Assembly (NCBI GenBank): GCA_016859345.1 | Contig: CM029112.1 | Location: 8,903,589-8,967,588, forward strand | Length of the DNA: 64,000 nt | Direction: 5' to 3' | DNA from: Istiophorus platypterus | Lineage: Eukaryota > Chordata > Actinopteri > Istiophoriformes > Istiophoridae | In this document: one piece after another, positions 26,494 through 39,597 of the stretch | Layout of the letters: each line of letters opens with the position of its first letter | How positions within the stretch are numbered: the first letter of the stretch is position 1 | The notes under the pieces: model-generated | What the model was told of the DNA's origin: nothing | Database searches by the model: none | The model's input: only the letters and a program-made list of their open reading frames with translations | Program-made: the position numbers and the translations under genes

Positions 26494-28069
26494 CTTTCAG
26501 CACAGTGATTAATACAAACGCTTTCTCATAATCAGGGTGATCTGATTCCATGCACTCTGTTAATGGCCGATTATGACACACATACCCGCAAGTGGAAGTG
26601 TGTCCAAATCATTGCTTTGGCTAATTTGAATAATCATTGAATTAAATTCAACTGTCATACCTCAGCATCCTGGCCGGCAGGTTTGACAGTAAAAACACAG
26701 CCTCCAACTCAATCGCAGATGGTGCTGGAAATGATATTTCATGGTATGTCTGTTACGTTTCGAAAGGAAAAGTAGGATAATTATATTCACTTTGGGCGAG
26801 TGATTAGTTTTATGGAGGTGACGAAGTAATTAATGAATTCTATCTCATCCTCATTTATTGTTACACTTCCTTGTATTGCTCCCACTTGCCTAACTCAAGA
26901 GAATACAAAAGAGTATCGAGTGTGACAAAGCTTCAGCACCGATGAGTCAGAGGAAGAATTACTTAGAGGCCCCCAGGCGAAGCATACGTTTTTGTCATTC
27001 TCTGCAGTCTCATCAAACTCTAATACTACATGGCTAGCCTTCACTGAATCTAGTGATACTCTGTAATAAAGTGCCTGCCTCAGACCTGACTGATACCGAA
27101 TCCCAGCATTACGAGTAAAGTAAAACAATGTAGCTGTTTTCGCTTTATTCCAATTTAAGTGGATGGGAGTTTATCTGAGCTGAATTTTTACTTGATTACA
27201 AATATTTAATGCAGCAGTTTGCATCGCTCTCTGATTTCTATGCGAGATGTGATTGCCATTCAGTTTCGCACGCTTGACTGTGGTTTGAGCCAATCATTCT
27301 CTTCATAGCGGGAGCTTAGCTACTTAACCAACTATTCGTTGTTGAAGCATCTGAGGCATAAACATCAATCCTAATAGCATGGGAAATGCCGGTGCTTCAT
27401 CTTAAGATGCAAAGACTTCTCTTTTCATGAAAAAACTGACCGCCATAATTTATGACTGTCAAATATTTAAATCAGCCATGATTTTTTTTTTTAACCAAAT
27501 AAATTTGAGTCTGCCTTTTCCTGCTCCCTATTTTACCCCCCATTGCCCTGCATGATTTTTACTTGTTCATACAACATTCCTCATCTTCAAATATATTGAA
27601 ATGCTAATTAAGATGTTAGCTGTTGCCAGAGCACTTTACATGCGGAAAGACTCTTTTTGACAAGATTTTTGAAGGAAATTAACTTTTAAAGCTGCAGCGT
27701 GAGTCCAATCAGCAGTGTAGATCTATAGCCTTCTGACCACTGGCTGACTAGTCACAAACACAAAACCCCACACCCCCACAAAAAGAGTCCACTCCCACTT
27801 ATGGCACATGTCTTTCCCTTGATCTCCGATTCCCCTCAGTGGGGGAAAAACAGGAGAGAGAAAGCCTGAGGCTGTAGCAGCTCTGTGAGTTGCACCAGCT
27901 TTTCTAATTATGCAGCGAAAACTGTCTACGTAAACTCTTTGTTCTCCCTCCTTTTCATTCTAGTCGGATAATGTTCCTAAATGCCTCTTTCTTCTGCACA
28001 GAAATGATTTGCATGATGGGGTAAACATGAATAGTTGTCATGACAGACATACACAGCCTTTAACTGTAC

Positions 28070-28090
28070 CCCCCGCCCCGTATAAAAGGG
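28070..28090 (+). promoter_or_regulatory. GC-box plus TATA-box arrangement
   Basis: CCCCGCCCC is followed directly by GTATAAAAGGG, with the TATA element at 28081-28088, 3.2 kb upstream of the start-codon exon. The pairing is promoter-like, but no downstream donor or exon was recognised, so this may be chance. Confidence 0.25.
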
Positions 28091-29639
28091 ACTTTTGACA
28101 CCCGGCTCTTGATGAGCACGTCTCCTAAAGCAAACAGATTCTAATGATCATGGTGATTATTGTGATAGTCCAATAGAAGCAGATAACGAGGTTATTTGTT
28201 TTGGATCAAGGCAGCCTATAAATTAGTAGCTGAAGAAACAGAGGGTATTCATTGAAACAAAATGACTATCTACTTAAGTGTAACTCCACCGCCATGCCAC
28301 TTAGATGGCCGCGTGTCTGTTTTTGCATTGATACAGCTGAGTGTCATTTGCCCTGCCCCACACACTCTCTCTCCTGCTCACCCTCCTCACCTTTCCACCG
28401 GCGCAGAGAAATTGCTGTCCATTCTCCCATTTTGTGGGCTCCGGTCTCATAGGGGTATGATGTTCCGCTCTATTAGAAGAGAAACAGTGATGATAATGAT
28501 GGTGGATGTGATCAGTGCAAAAGGTCAGCCTCTGGCCTCGGGCACGTAACATCCTCCAAGCACGGAGGGCGAAGACACCCATCTCACACCCTACAAAGAC
28601 TCCTAACCTTCCTCTACCCAGAGGCAGACTGACTCAGAGACATAGAAAGAAGGAATACTTTCTCCTCTCCTCCATTACTTCCTGCTTTCTTTCTAGGCCT
28701 TTGGTGTTTTCACATGGCTATTTTCAGCAGTTTCCCATCCCACTCTCTTATTTATTCTTGTTATACAGAAAGCCATCTTTCCCTTACTTCCTTTGCTCCT
28801 TCTGTTCTGTGTTTATTAGTTACTCAGGGTGCATGATGCTTCCTGTCTTTTTGTTCCTTCATTCCCTCATTCCTTTGTTCTGTCATCCCTTTGTTTCTTC
28901 TTTCATTTACTTTGGTTTCCATCCATCCTCCCTTCTTATGTTCTCTCTTACTGCCACACTTAAATTTCATGTTGTGTAATGCAAGCTTTCTTTCTGTCAC
29001 AAAATAAAATCAATCCATCCATCCTGCACTTTTCTCTCCTTCCCTCCCTCAATCCCCAACCCGCCCTCCCTCCCTCTATTCCTGCTCCCTCTCCCTGGCC
29101 TTCGTCATCTTCTGAGACACAGGAGACACAGGAGACACAGGAGAGCTATTGTTGAACACTACAGACAGAAGCAGAGTCAAAAGAAACAAGAGGAAAGACA
29201 GATTTTTCTTATTAAAACCACATAAGTTTGAGGGAAAAAAACGAAGGCCTGTCACTGCACAGGAGGGGATCACGTTTTGAACATTAATAATACAGCAAGA
29301 CGGGGAGGGAAGCGGGAGAGTAAAGGCCGTGAGAGAGAGCGGAGGAGCCAAGGCTTCTACTGTACTGCATCACATGTCAATTGCTATTTGTTTACTGCTT
29401 TTCTACTCTTTCTTTGTCTCTCCTGCCCTCCCTCTGAGCATGTCCTTTTCTTTCAGCTGCTGGTCATAGAGGGTGGTTGCAAACAAACTCAAATTAAGGC
29501 ACAGGCTGAACTAGTGCAGAGGTTGTGTGTTTGTGTGCATGTCATTTGTGTGTGTGTGTGTGTGTTTGTTGTACATATGATGGAAATAAATGCTGGTGTA
29601 AAGAACAGCTGCTGCGGATATGCTTTGTACTCTGTGTTC

Positions 29640-29930
29640 TGCTTTCGTTCTCTCTCCCTCTTCGCTGTTTGCCCTCCCCGTCTCTCTCACTCTGTCTCGC
29701 TCGCACTCCACGTCACCCGACGCGCTAATCCACACAGTGACACCCAGGCAGGTCGGTGGCTGTTGGCCGGGCGTTGCCACTGGGGAGGAGGGTAAATATC
29801 AGAGAAGGTCAGAAAGAGGGAGGGGCACGAGAGATGGAGGGGAAGCCAAATCAGTGTTGATGACGTGCGGGGGGGGTAACTTGCGACCTGCCATCTTGGC
29901 TGCCAGTTGAAGAGAGCTCGGCCGTGCCTG
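29640..29930. other. CpG-enriched region 1.3-1.6 kb before the start-codon exon
   Basis: I counted about 19 CpG in about 290 bp, including CACGTCACCCGACGCGC and a GATGACGTG CRE-like word. It is a plausible place for a promoter or untranslated first exon of adgrl1, but I could not define exon borders. Confidence 0.3.
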
Positions 29931-30914
29931 CAAACATACAAGGAAGATTTTCTAACTCAACACCAATTGTTTTGTATATTTCCTAGCTAGAACGCCGCAT
30001 ATTCTGCTACAGCACATATAATGTGGATCAATGCTGTACCTAAGTTTTAATATTGAATTATGTTAAATTATACTTCTTTTTTTTTTTTTACCAACATCTA
30101 GATCTCTTTTGCGTTTGCTGTTTACATGAAATGGCTGCTGCAGCTGGAAAGTCTTGGCTCTTGACCAGAATTGTTGAGGGGCTGTAAGCTTGTCAGACTA
30201 AGACGATCACTATGTAGTAGCTGAACCTGTGTGTGTGTGTGTGTGTGTGTGTGTATGAATGCCTAATCTACTATATTATGCTCTTCTACAATCTAAGTTG
30301 GTAGGATCAATCAAATAAAGGGGGTAGAGGGTTACAGAGATCAAACGAAATCCTCTCCCCACTCCCCTCCAGAAAAAAATAAAAAAACTTGCACACACTA
30401 ATACAAATCCAGGCAGACGCAGTCCAATCTGTCTGTTTCATCAGCGAGCTCAGCAGGAGGAGTATTAGCTCTAACAATACCGTCTCTACTGTTTTCTGTC
30501 TTTCAGCCCCTGGAGGGGCAGAGCAGGCTCTACTGTCAAAAAATCAGAGTTAAAGTTCCACATAGTGATTTATTTCATTAGGCAAATGAGATGTGTGAGC
30601 CCTATGGCACTGCTTACTGAGTCACCACTTTTCGCTATCTCGCTTTGTGCGCGTGCAAACACACACACACACGCACACACGCACGCACACACACACACAC
30701 ATACATATACACACACAAGACATGTATTTTTCACATGTTGAATATAGCTCTGTTAATAGCCCCAAAACATATGTACCATGTCTGATTCAATCAAGTTTTC
30801 AAACAATGCAGAGTGATGAGCTGGTACTGGCAACAGCTGTTGCCATGCCATCCCACACAAAATGGCCTCAGATCTCCCTGTCTTATCATTCTACCTGACC
30901 ACCACAGGGGGAGC

Positions 30915-31015
30915 TTCTCTCCTCTCCTCTCCTCTCCTCTCCTCTCCTCTCCTCTCCTCCTCTCCTCTCCTCTCCTCTCCTCTCCTCTCCTCTCCTCTCC
31001 CGTCTCCTCTCCTCT
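30915..31015. repeat. TCTCC pentanucleotide tract
   Basis: About 100 bp of a five-base CT repeat with one extra-base slip near 30959 and a CGTCTC interruption near 31000. It lies 230 bp upstream of the start-codon exon. Confidence 0.95.
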
Positions 31016-31244
31016 TTGCTCCTCTCCTATGGTAAACCAGTCATGAGCAGAGCTATGTGCAGAGTTATCACATATTCCCATAATAGATACAGAATAAATT
31101 AGTCAACACGGTAGAATGCAAATGCCATAGTGAGAGGGGAAAGAATGAAAAACGATCGGCGGCATAATTTCTCTTTATGGACAGATGTGAAAGTTTTTAT
31201 CAGGCATTTACCTGTCTGTTATTTCTACCCCTCTCTGCCTGCAG

Positions 31245-31347
31245 GATCACCCTCAGGGAGCGTATAAGCTGAGGAAGTGCCACCCTACTCACCTGTGCCT
31301 GCTTATCACCTGTACCATTTAGCCCTGCCCCCCGGTCAGCCTCCAAC
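31245..31347 (+). other. adgrl1: 5' UTR part of the start-codon exon
   Basis: A pyrimidine-rich tract ends in CTGCCTGCAG at 31244, a convincing 3' splice site, so transcription starts further upstream in at least one unseen non-coding exon. The 103 nt before the start contain no ATG. They do contain an in-frame TGA at 31270-31272, so the ATG at 31348 is the first in-frame start. An untranslated first exon followed by a start-codon exon is a common arrangement in this family. The upstream exon could not be located from sequence alone. Confidence 0.75.
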
Positions 31348-31417
31348 ATGGCTCTTGCAGTCTGGATCATCTTCACCTTTGCTGTAGCTTTTAGCAACAT
31401 TGCTCCATCCTCTCAAG
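31348..31417 (+). CDS. adgrl1: adgrl1 coding exon 1: signal peptide
   Basis: The ATG sits in a strong context (A at -3, G at +4). It encodes 23 residues beginning MALAVWIIFTFAVAF, a hydrophobic core of about 13 residues with no basic n-region, then a polar stretch NIAPSSQ. The last base (G) joins CT of the next exon to give Ala24. Residues S22 and A24 fit the -3/-1 rule for cleavage before Leu25. The donor is CAAG|GTACGT. The peptide targets the receptor to the secretory pathway. It is poorly conserved in sequence, as expected for a signal peptide. The exon is identified by phase compatibility, the following LSRS...PFGLMRREL start of the mature protein, and the upstream in-frame stop. Confidence 0.88.
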
Positions 31418-31997
31418 GTACGTAATAAATTTTAATAATGTGAAGCAGAAGCATTGCAGATTATTAAATTCATGTCTGTCTGACTTCAATATATACAGCA
31501 TGTACAATATGTAAAAATTTGTATTGCTTCACTGAACCAGGTTGTAATGTTGCACATGAGCTCTTTTTGAGTCACTTTGCCCTGTAAGTGGCCTGACCAG
31601 GTTATTGCAAATGAGGATGTAATATTTATATGTTGGCTAGGTGATGAAGGTTGTAAGTGTATTGACTTGCTGACCATGCAAAAAACACTCTACTTGATTA
31701 ACCAAACTGTCTCTACAGCAGAGAGGGAGGGAGACGGAGTGTGTGCGTGAGCCAGGCAGAGAGCGTATGTGTGAATGTCAATAAAATTTCTTGTCATCTT
31801 GATGTTGGTTGGAGCGTGGCAAGAGTAAAAGGGGGAATCCGTGCATGTAATGGTGCCATATGTGTGACCTCCTCGAATGTGCCATGTACCATAAGATGTT
31901 TCATTTCGTGTTTGTGTGTGTTTGCGTGTGTGCGCTAGCTGTTGTTAGCCCGGCAGCAGGTGACCTGGTTGGGCTGAAGTGGTGCTGGAGGGTGGGG

Positions 31998-32044
<47 letters not shown>

Positions 32045-32541
32045 GGGAGATGTGTGGCAGGGAATGAGCAGGGACTTCAGTGGGGAGTCAGAGGGCCAAG
32101 GAAGCGAAGGAGGGGCTGTTGGGTGTCCTGCTAGTGGCCTGCCACGCAGACAGCATCACACCATCTGCTGTGTGCTCTCAGTCAGCCCTGTGCCAACCGG
32201 CTGCTGGGTGATGGACAGCAAGGGGCGAGGAGGAGGAGGAGCATCGGGGAGAGACACGGTCACTACAGGGAGGGCCTAGTGATGAAGCAGGAGGAGTCGA
32301 AGAATCGGAGGGAGAGGAGGGTATAATTAAAATGTGTTTGTGTGTGCCTGTGTCAGCACTGGTTTTAGCATACCCTCTCAGATAGCCAGGCCTGGCCTCA
32401 TTGGCCAGGTGCGGTTCTAATTTGAGTAGGTGCTGTTTTTTTCCATCTTAATTTTGGCAGCTTTTGTAACATTGGATTTGTATAGCGTACGTTCTGTTCC
32501 ATCAGACACCTTTGGCCTCTGGCACTGTGTTGCTTTGTGTT

Positions 32542-32593
<52 letters not shown>

Positions 32594-35500
32594 GGGAGAT
32601 GTGTGGCAGGGAATGAGCAGGGACTTCAGTGGGGAGTCAGAGGGCCAAGGAAGCGAAGGAGGGGCTGTTGGGTGTCCTGCTAGTGGCCTGCCACGCAGAC
32701 AGCATCACACCATCTGCTGTGTGCTCTCAGTCAGCCCTGTGCCAACCGGCTGCTGGGTGATGGACAGCAAGGGGCGAGGAGGAGGAGGAGCATCGGGGAG
32801 AGACACGGTCACTACAGGGAGGGCCTAGTGATGAAGCAGGAGGAGTCGAAGAATCGGAGGGAGAGGAGGGTATAATTAAAATGTGTTTGTGTGTGCCTGT
32901 GTCAGCACTGGTTTTAGCATACCCTCTCAGATAGCCAGGCCTGGCCTCATTGGCCAGGTGCGGTTCTAATTTGAGTAGGTGCTGTTTTTTTCCATCTTAA
33001 TTTTGGCAGCTTTTGTAACATTGGATTTGTATAGCGTACGTTCTGTTCCATCAGACACCTTTGGCCTCTGGCACTGTGTTGCTTTGTGTTGGTGTGTGTG
33101 TGTGTGGGTGTGTGTATTTGAATAAAAATGAGCCTCCAACAATCCGTGTAACCTGGCACTTCGGGAGTATTAATAATACATTAATAATCAATTGACTGAT
33201 ATCATTATTCATCCCCAAAGCACAGGCAACACATTTTTTGAGGATGAAATTAAGAAAATTTTTTTTTTTTTCTAATGGAACCAGACAGACAGACATGCAC
33301 ATTGACACATGCTCATGAACACCCACACCGTTTTGGTGCATATAATTTTCGCAGCCGTATTTTGGCTGATTTGTTTTCTCTCTGTTTTAATGTGACTGGA
33401 GGAGCAGGGGAAAAAAAAGGAAAGAGAACAAGGGAACAGAATTTAAAGGAAGAGGGAAGAGTTTTGATGTGACAAGAGCTGCTGAAATCACTCTCAGGCT
33501 AATCAGAGCTCATTTGGAAACCTGCAGGATCATCACACATGGCTTCACAGTCTAATGTGTACCCCTACGCCTCCTCGGTGTCCCAACTAATCTGCCATGC
33601 TTTAACCTCACTCTACTCCTGGCTGCACACACATTTATTCTCCTCTGGAAGCAGCTCTTAAACATAAATGCTCCAGCATGAGCTTTGTACACACGCTTCT
33701 TACTTGCTCTGTCATATCAACCTCACTCACTTTCCTATCTCGCACAGTGAATATGTGTCCTTTTAAATCACTGTGCATTTCTCCCTCTCTATTTGAAATG
33801 CCAGTGGCTATGTGAAATAAAAGCAATATTTTCATTTGTGAATGCACACTCTTACAAACCTAGGCAAATAAAGTCATGTTGATAGCAGTACAAAAACTCC
33901 TCCACTTGCAGGTCCCAGCAGGCTTCCTGACAGACTGACATGCGTACCCTGACAAACAGAGTGTCCCGCTGATTCCACAGAATGTTCGAGAATGTACAAC
34001 CCATACACAGCGTTGTTGCTCTGAAAGCCCATTAGGCTTGCTTAATGTGGCAGACATTGCAGGCAGCTGCGCTGTATGTGATGAAGCCCTGACACAGAGC
34101 TTTCATTTAGCACAGCGCAAGCATCGGTGTGTGCATGTGTGTACTGTAGGTCTGTTTTTATTTATGTGCACCGGTGGTGGAAGCCAGACCATTATGAGGC
34201 TATTTGTAAGTTCTTTCAGTATGGGGTGCATTAGGCGTGTGTGTGAATATGTAAGTATGCACATACAATATAGTTTTTGTGTGTGCATTTTGTCCATGAG
34301 TACATAGTGATGTGTACATGCAAGAGTCTGTTCTGGTCTTGTGTTGATATGAGTGTGTTCAAATGTCCAGATGGGTGTGTGTATGGGAGTGTGTGAGCAT
34401 TTGTGCAAGTATGTGCATGTGTGTGCCACTCATGTCAGGATGCCAGTGGCAGCTGACTGGTGGAATCTGTTCGCATCTCCCCTGTATTTAAGCCTTTGCT
34501 CTCAGATCAGTCGTGTGGAAAGGCCCCTGGTCCTTTAGTGCGCACACAGACATTTTTATCTGTCTTCTCCTCTTCTCCCTGGCTTTTTTCTTCTGTGCCT
34601 TTTTCCTCTAGCTATTATTTAAGGATGGGGGACTAGCTGCTTTTACACATCTTCTGAACAAAGTGCTTTAGTCTCTTGACTGTCCTGGGATGGTGACAGA
34701 ATGTCTGAATCGGGACTGATCTTAATGCGGTGTTTTGCTTTCTATAATGCAGGGATGGTAGTTATTTTTCATGGACCGCCACATGAAGAATTCACCAGGC
34801 CTTTGCAAGCCAGATGCTTTTTTATGACCTAGCTGACAGTTATTTCGGGTGTAAGTGTTGCTCAGCCCTGGATTTAGAATTCTGAGTGAAGATCTAAAAA
34901 AAATACTTGACCTGAAACCACATCCAATATTGCATTTTTGCACGGAGAGAGAGGGTAGACTTTCCGTCCCTCAATACTATAATATTAAAATGATCATTTC
35001 AAAACTGCAACCTACTCACTAATTCATAAGAATTGATTCTCTGACAGGCTTGTAGCAATAATATTTCTAGAGGAGGCAGTAAAGCTTTGGTGGCGCTAAC
35101 CTTGCTATGCACACCTGGCTACTTGTATAATTTGCTGAGCAGCATATTGTATTGCTTAAATATGTGTTTTTTAAACTCTAGCTCTATTTTTTCGCAGCTA
35201 TCAGACAAATCTGAAAAACTGGGCATACCCGAGGCAGAGCACTGGAGTTGCGCGTTGCATTAGCCGATCAGAACCAGATGACTTCAAGAATAACAAATTA
35301 CATTAAAACAAGCCAGTGAGGTGAATCTTTCCTCACGCTTTCCTCTCATTGCTGCTACCTGCTAGACCTGCTGCTGTTAAACATGTGCTGACAATGACAA
35401 AATCACACAATGGTAGTTTTCGCTCTTTATTCTTAGCTTTCTCTTTTCTTCCTTAAGTTTTTAGAGGTGCTTATAGCCTTACAAGCTTTAGCTAGTAAAA

Positions 35501-37419
35501 TGATTAGAAAGCTAAAATGTTAAGCATGTTCAGAAGATAGGCGCTATCTGCAATAGTGGCATCATGTGGTGAGAAATGGGCTAACAATTATTGCAATTAT
35601 TGCATGGATAATATCTTGGCCATGAAGCATACAAGAAAAAAATCTGGTGTCTTTGGATCCAGGGGATGATGCTAAAGAGATTAATATAGGCTGCGCCCAT
35701 TTCCATCATAAAACATTTTCAGCCGTAAGGAACTTTTTGTCGGGTAAACTTTTCACTCCCTAATCTGCATCTTTCATTCAAGCTTAAACGACCCCAAACT
35801 TTGCCCACGTTTGATTTGAGATATCATTTATCATTTTTCCACGATTGGCTAACAAACTTTTCTGGATGTGGTCAAATCAGTTCAACTTTTATAAGTCTTA
35901 TATGCTTCATTCAGTTTCAACCAAATATGGGTCAAATGTATAGATTCAGACCAGGATGGGACTGATGATTATGCAGTTTTGCATCTAGGGGGAGCTGGAG
36001 TTAAAAAAAAATACAAAATTAATACAAATTGCCAAACCAAAAATACCAAAACATGGCAAAGTCATAGTACCTTGAAAAACCTTGTTGATATCTCTTATTG
36101 TTACTTAGTTATTACATTTTAAATAGGGAGTGCATAAATCACTAGTATCTCGAAAAATGTAAAGGCTACAGAACTGAAAATTTACAGATAGCTGGACACT
36201 GGAAAAATGTTTCATATATACTAAAAGTATTAAAATAGCACTACCTTGTGGCAAGTCAACAAGATGAATGGATAAATGTTCAAAACCTCTAAAACTTGTT
36301 CACTGTGTAATTCACTTTTTTGGCACTTTCAGCTATAGACTTTATTTAAGCTTCAGATGGCTCACAAGCCTTTAAGCTATTAAACTTATGCTGGTTTTAA
36401 ATGTCTACATTCAGAAATATACAGTCAAGTTTTATTTTCAAGTTTCTAATGGTTTTCTGTATTATGAACTAATGCTTCAATTTCACTAAGTGTTAATCTA
36501 GTGGCTTTTGAATATTGCTGCCTATCATCTGGATTTTGCGATAAAAGATCTGCAGCACAGCATTTTTACCCATGTCTCTCGTGTGTGTGTTTTCAAGCTC
36601 TCGTTTTCTCCTCATCTTTTTTGTAACAGTCTATGCCTCCCACTTCACTTCCCAACACTCGCCTCTGATTTTCATCCAGTCTCTCTGCTTTCTATCCCCT
36701 AACGCCTCAGCTATTGCTCCCTCTCTCTTTGTTGGGCTGCCTTTCCCCCAAAGCCCCTTTCTACTGTCCTTCTACCCCCCACCCCCCAGGAATATCACCA
36801 TCCCTGCTCTGTTTTCCTTTCCTTACACTGTGCCTGCTATCCGTTAACAGTGCACATCTTTTTCCTTGTCATTCCCATCCCTCTACTCCTTCTTCCTCCA
36901 CCTGTCTATCTCTTGTTTGTTACCTCTCTCGTTCAGTCCTTGGTTCAGGGGGTTGCTGTGCTCTTCAAAGCCCTTGGCTGAGAGCAGTAGATCACAGAGA
37001 GGACTGTGTGAGTGAAAGGTTAATGGATGGCCTTTGAACATATATTGGGAGTCGGGGACATGTGGTAGTAGGAGGGATAGGCCAGGGCGGAGTGCCGGTG
37101 TGTTCTTTCGAACTTCCCTTTGAAGATGACGCATGCCACCCTCATGTGTCTGTGCGTGTATGCCGGTGCTGTACGTTTTTGTTTATTCGTTCGTTCACTA
37201 TGTTAGTGTGTTTGTGCATGTGTGTGCCCATTTTGTTTGTGTTTGCTTGTAGTTGTGTGCGTCAGGGTATGTTAGTTTGTGTACATTGATTTGTGTACTG
37301 CAAACAAGCTCCTACATAAAGGATTTGGGACTGTGTTCCTGTTTGTGCAGTCGTGTGATAGCTGCCTCTTTTCTCTCAGGGCCTAGCAGCGTAACTTTGA
37401 GGCTCTGCAGCCGTGAAGG

Positions 37420-37486
<67 letters not shown>

Positions 37487-39550
37487 CCTGGAGGGCTGCT
37501 TTGAGAGTGTGTGCGGAAGCAGTGATGTGTATGTGTCAGGCATGTCATGTGCTTGAGCATGTGTGAATTTGCTTTTCATGTGTCTTGTGGACTGCAGATT
37601 GATAATTACCAGCAGCAGCTTACGGCGGGCAGCCAAGGGCAAAGAGTGTAGAGCGGGGGAGAGAGAAAGAAATGCTGGGAGAGGGACTGATGAGCGGAGA
37701 GGCTGGTATAACTGCGAGAGTGATTAAAGGAGGAAAGAGGGATGGGAAGAGAAGAGGGTAAAACCGGAGGTGAGGGGTCATGAGGAGAGGGAGACATGAA
37801 GGTGAGGGGGGAGGTAAATGAGAGAGTTTCCGGGTGGATGAAATTGGATGAGGGATCAAGGGATGGCACTAAGGTAAAAAAAGAAAAAGCACAAAGAGAG
37901 GAGGAAAGATATAGTTAATGATCATTGCACTGCGGGTGAACAATATGGCAAGATTCAGTACCATTTTACAGCCAATTCCATCTCTAATTTATAGATATAG
38001 AACATGAAGATACAGGAGCATCAGAAATGCTGTAGCTACTTACATACATATACTTATACTACTTACATATATATACTTGCAAACATATTGATCAGTTGCT
38101 ACACATCCACAGTAAAAATACACACAGACACACACTGTCCACAAGTCCAAGCTTTTGGCTTAGTGTATAAGGAGGTTAATTAAGTGTCTAATGCAGCGGC
38201 AAGACTGGGCTTTGACACTCATCTTTTCTAACAGGTCTCTGGATGCGACTTGCAACTCTTTCAAATGCATAGACACATCTTTCTGACAGCAGACCTTGCA
38301 TGGTACTCACTCACTCTCCCCTTCTCTCCTCCAGACTTTATCTCTCACTCTCCCCCCTTTTTCCCACTCCCCCTCCCCACTTTATTCTCTTCAGTCTCTC
38401 ACCATCTTTCTCACTTTCCTCTCTGTGCCTCTCTGTCTCTGTTCCACTCTTCCCTCAACCCTGTGGCTGTTTCCCTGCAGCACCTGCAGATTTGCTCCAC
38501 CACAGTTGTTTATATGAATCTAGGTCTGACTCACTGTCTGCTGGCCAGCCTCTTGTGATATGCGCAGGAAACAGAGAACAGAATTGAGCTGTGTTGGGCC
38601 TGTAGCACAGCTCCCCTCCCTGGGGAGATGCAGGATATTTTACACTGGGTGAATCTCCTACTTTTTAGGCAGGCTGATTTTTTGGGGGCATTCTTTGTGC
38701 CCCCTCCCCCCCAAAGAGGCACTTTTATTGCATAATTAAGCTCCAGGGCCAGTAATGAAGTGGTTTGACAGTATGAGCACGTCTGGTCTCGTCTCCCTCC
38801 TCAAGTTTTGTACTTGTGTGTTGCTCAGTGTCTCAGTGACTTTTTAGCCGCCTGTCTTAATCTCTCTGCTATGCCTGCTAGTTCCCCCCACGGAAAAGTT
38901 AGTCAACACACATTGAAAGGTCCCAGGGCTTAGAATGGATGAGGCTTGCATGTGTCTGCAAGAATCTTGGCTGTGTGTGTTTGTGTGTGCATTGTTGCAA
39001 ATGCATGAGTATGTGTTGCATGAGGGTGTGTATCCCATTTCCAGTGGGGGCACATTTAATTCTCTTATGAATGATGTAATGTTATGGGCTGTGCTGTAAT
39101 TCAGTTCAGTTAGGGGACTTGGCTGCTGAGGAGAGAGGCTTTCTGTGCTGGGCAGATCAGAACAATAGGAGGTCCTCTCCCACAAATCTTTCTGCCTCAC
39201 TCCTTTTATATTGGTGACCTTGTGCTTGCACAAAGAACGGTTGTCATATTCGTCTTCTGCCAGCGCCTAGTTGGATGGTTTCTATCTTTTTCTATTTTTA
39301 CCCTGTCTCGTTTTTTTTCTGTCGTTCAATTTCTCCAACCATGTGTGCTAGCATGACTCGACTCCATCGCAGTGGAAGTGTGTCATTTTGGTGCTGCTTC
39401 GTGTTCTGACCTCATAGCCCGACTGGTGACTCCCCATACAGTCGCTCCTCATCTCATCTCCTGTCTCCTTCGCCTGTCAGGCTGAGGAGTCAGAGGAGAT
39501 GAGATAGCATCCTAGCTTTGAGGCCAGCATTACCCCCCTCCCATTCTTTC

Positions 39551-39597
<47 letters not shown>

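Noticed and set aside
29277..29795. 172-codon open frame and a candidate exon after TTTTCTTTCAG at 29457
   Set aside because: The acceptor looks good, but the nearest downstream donor is weak and the peptide does not match the latrophilin N-terminus. An untranslated exon here cannot be excluded.
30480..30560. Acceptor-like sequence TTTCTGTCTTTCAG before CCCCTGGAGG
   Set aside because: No acceptable donor follows within a normal exon length.
31860..32828. Two frames with identical C-terminal 90 residues
   Set aside because: The identity is explained by the 549-bp DNA duplication. The frames run through GT arrays and lack any known domain.
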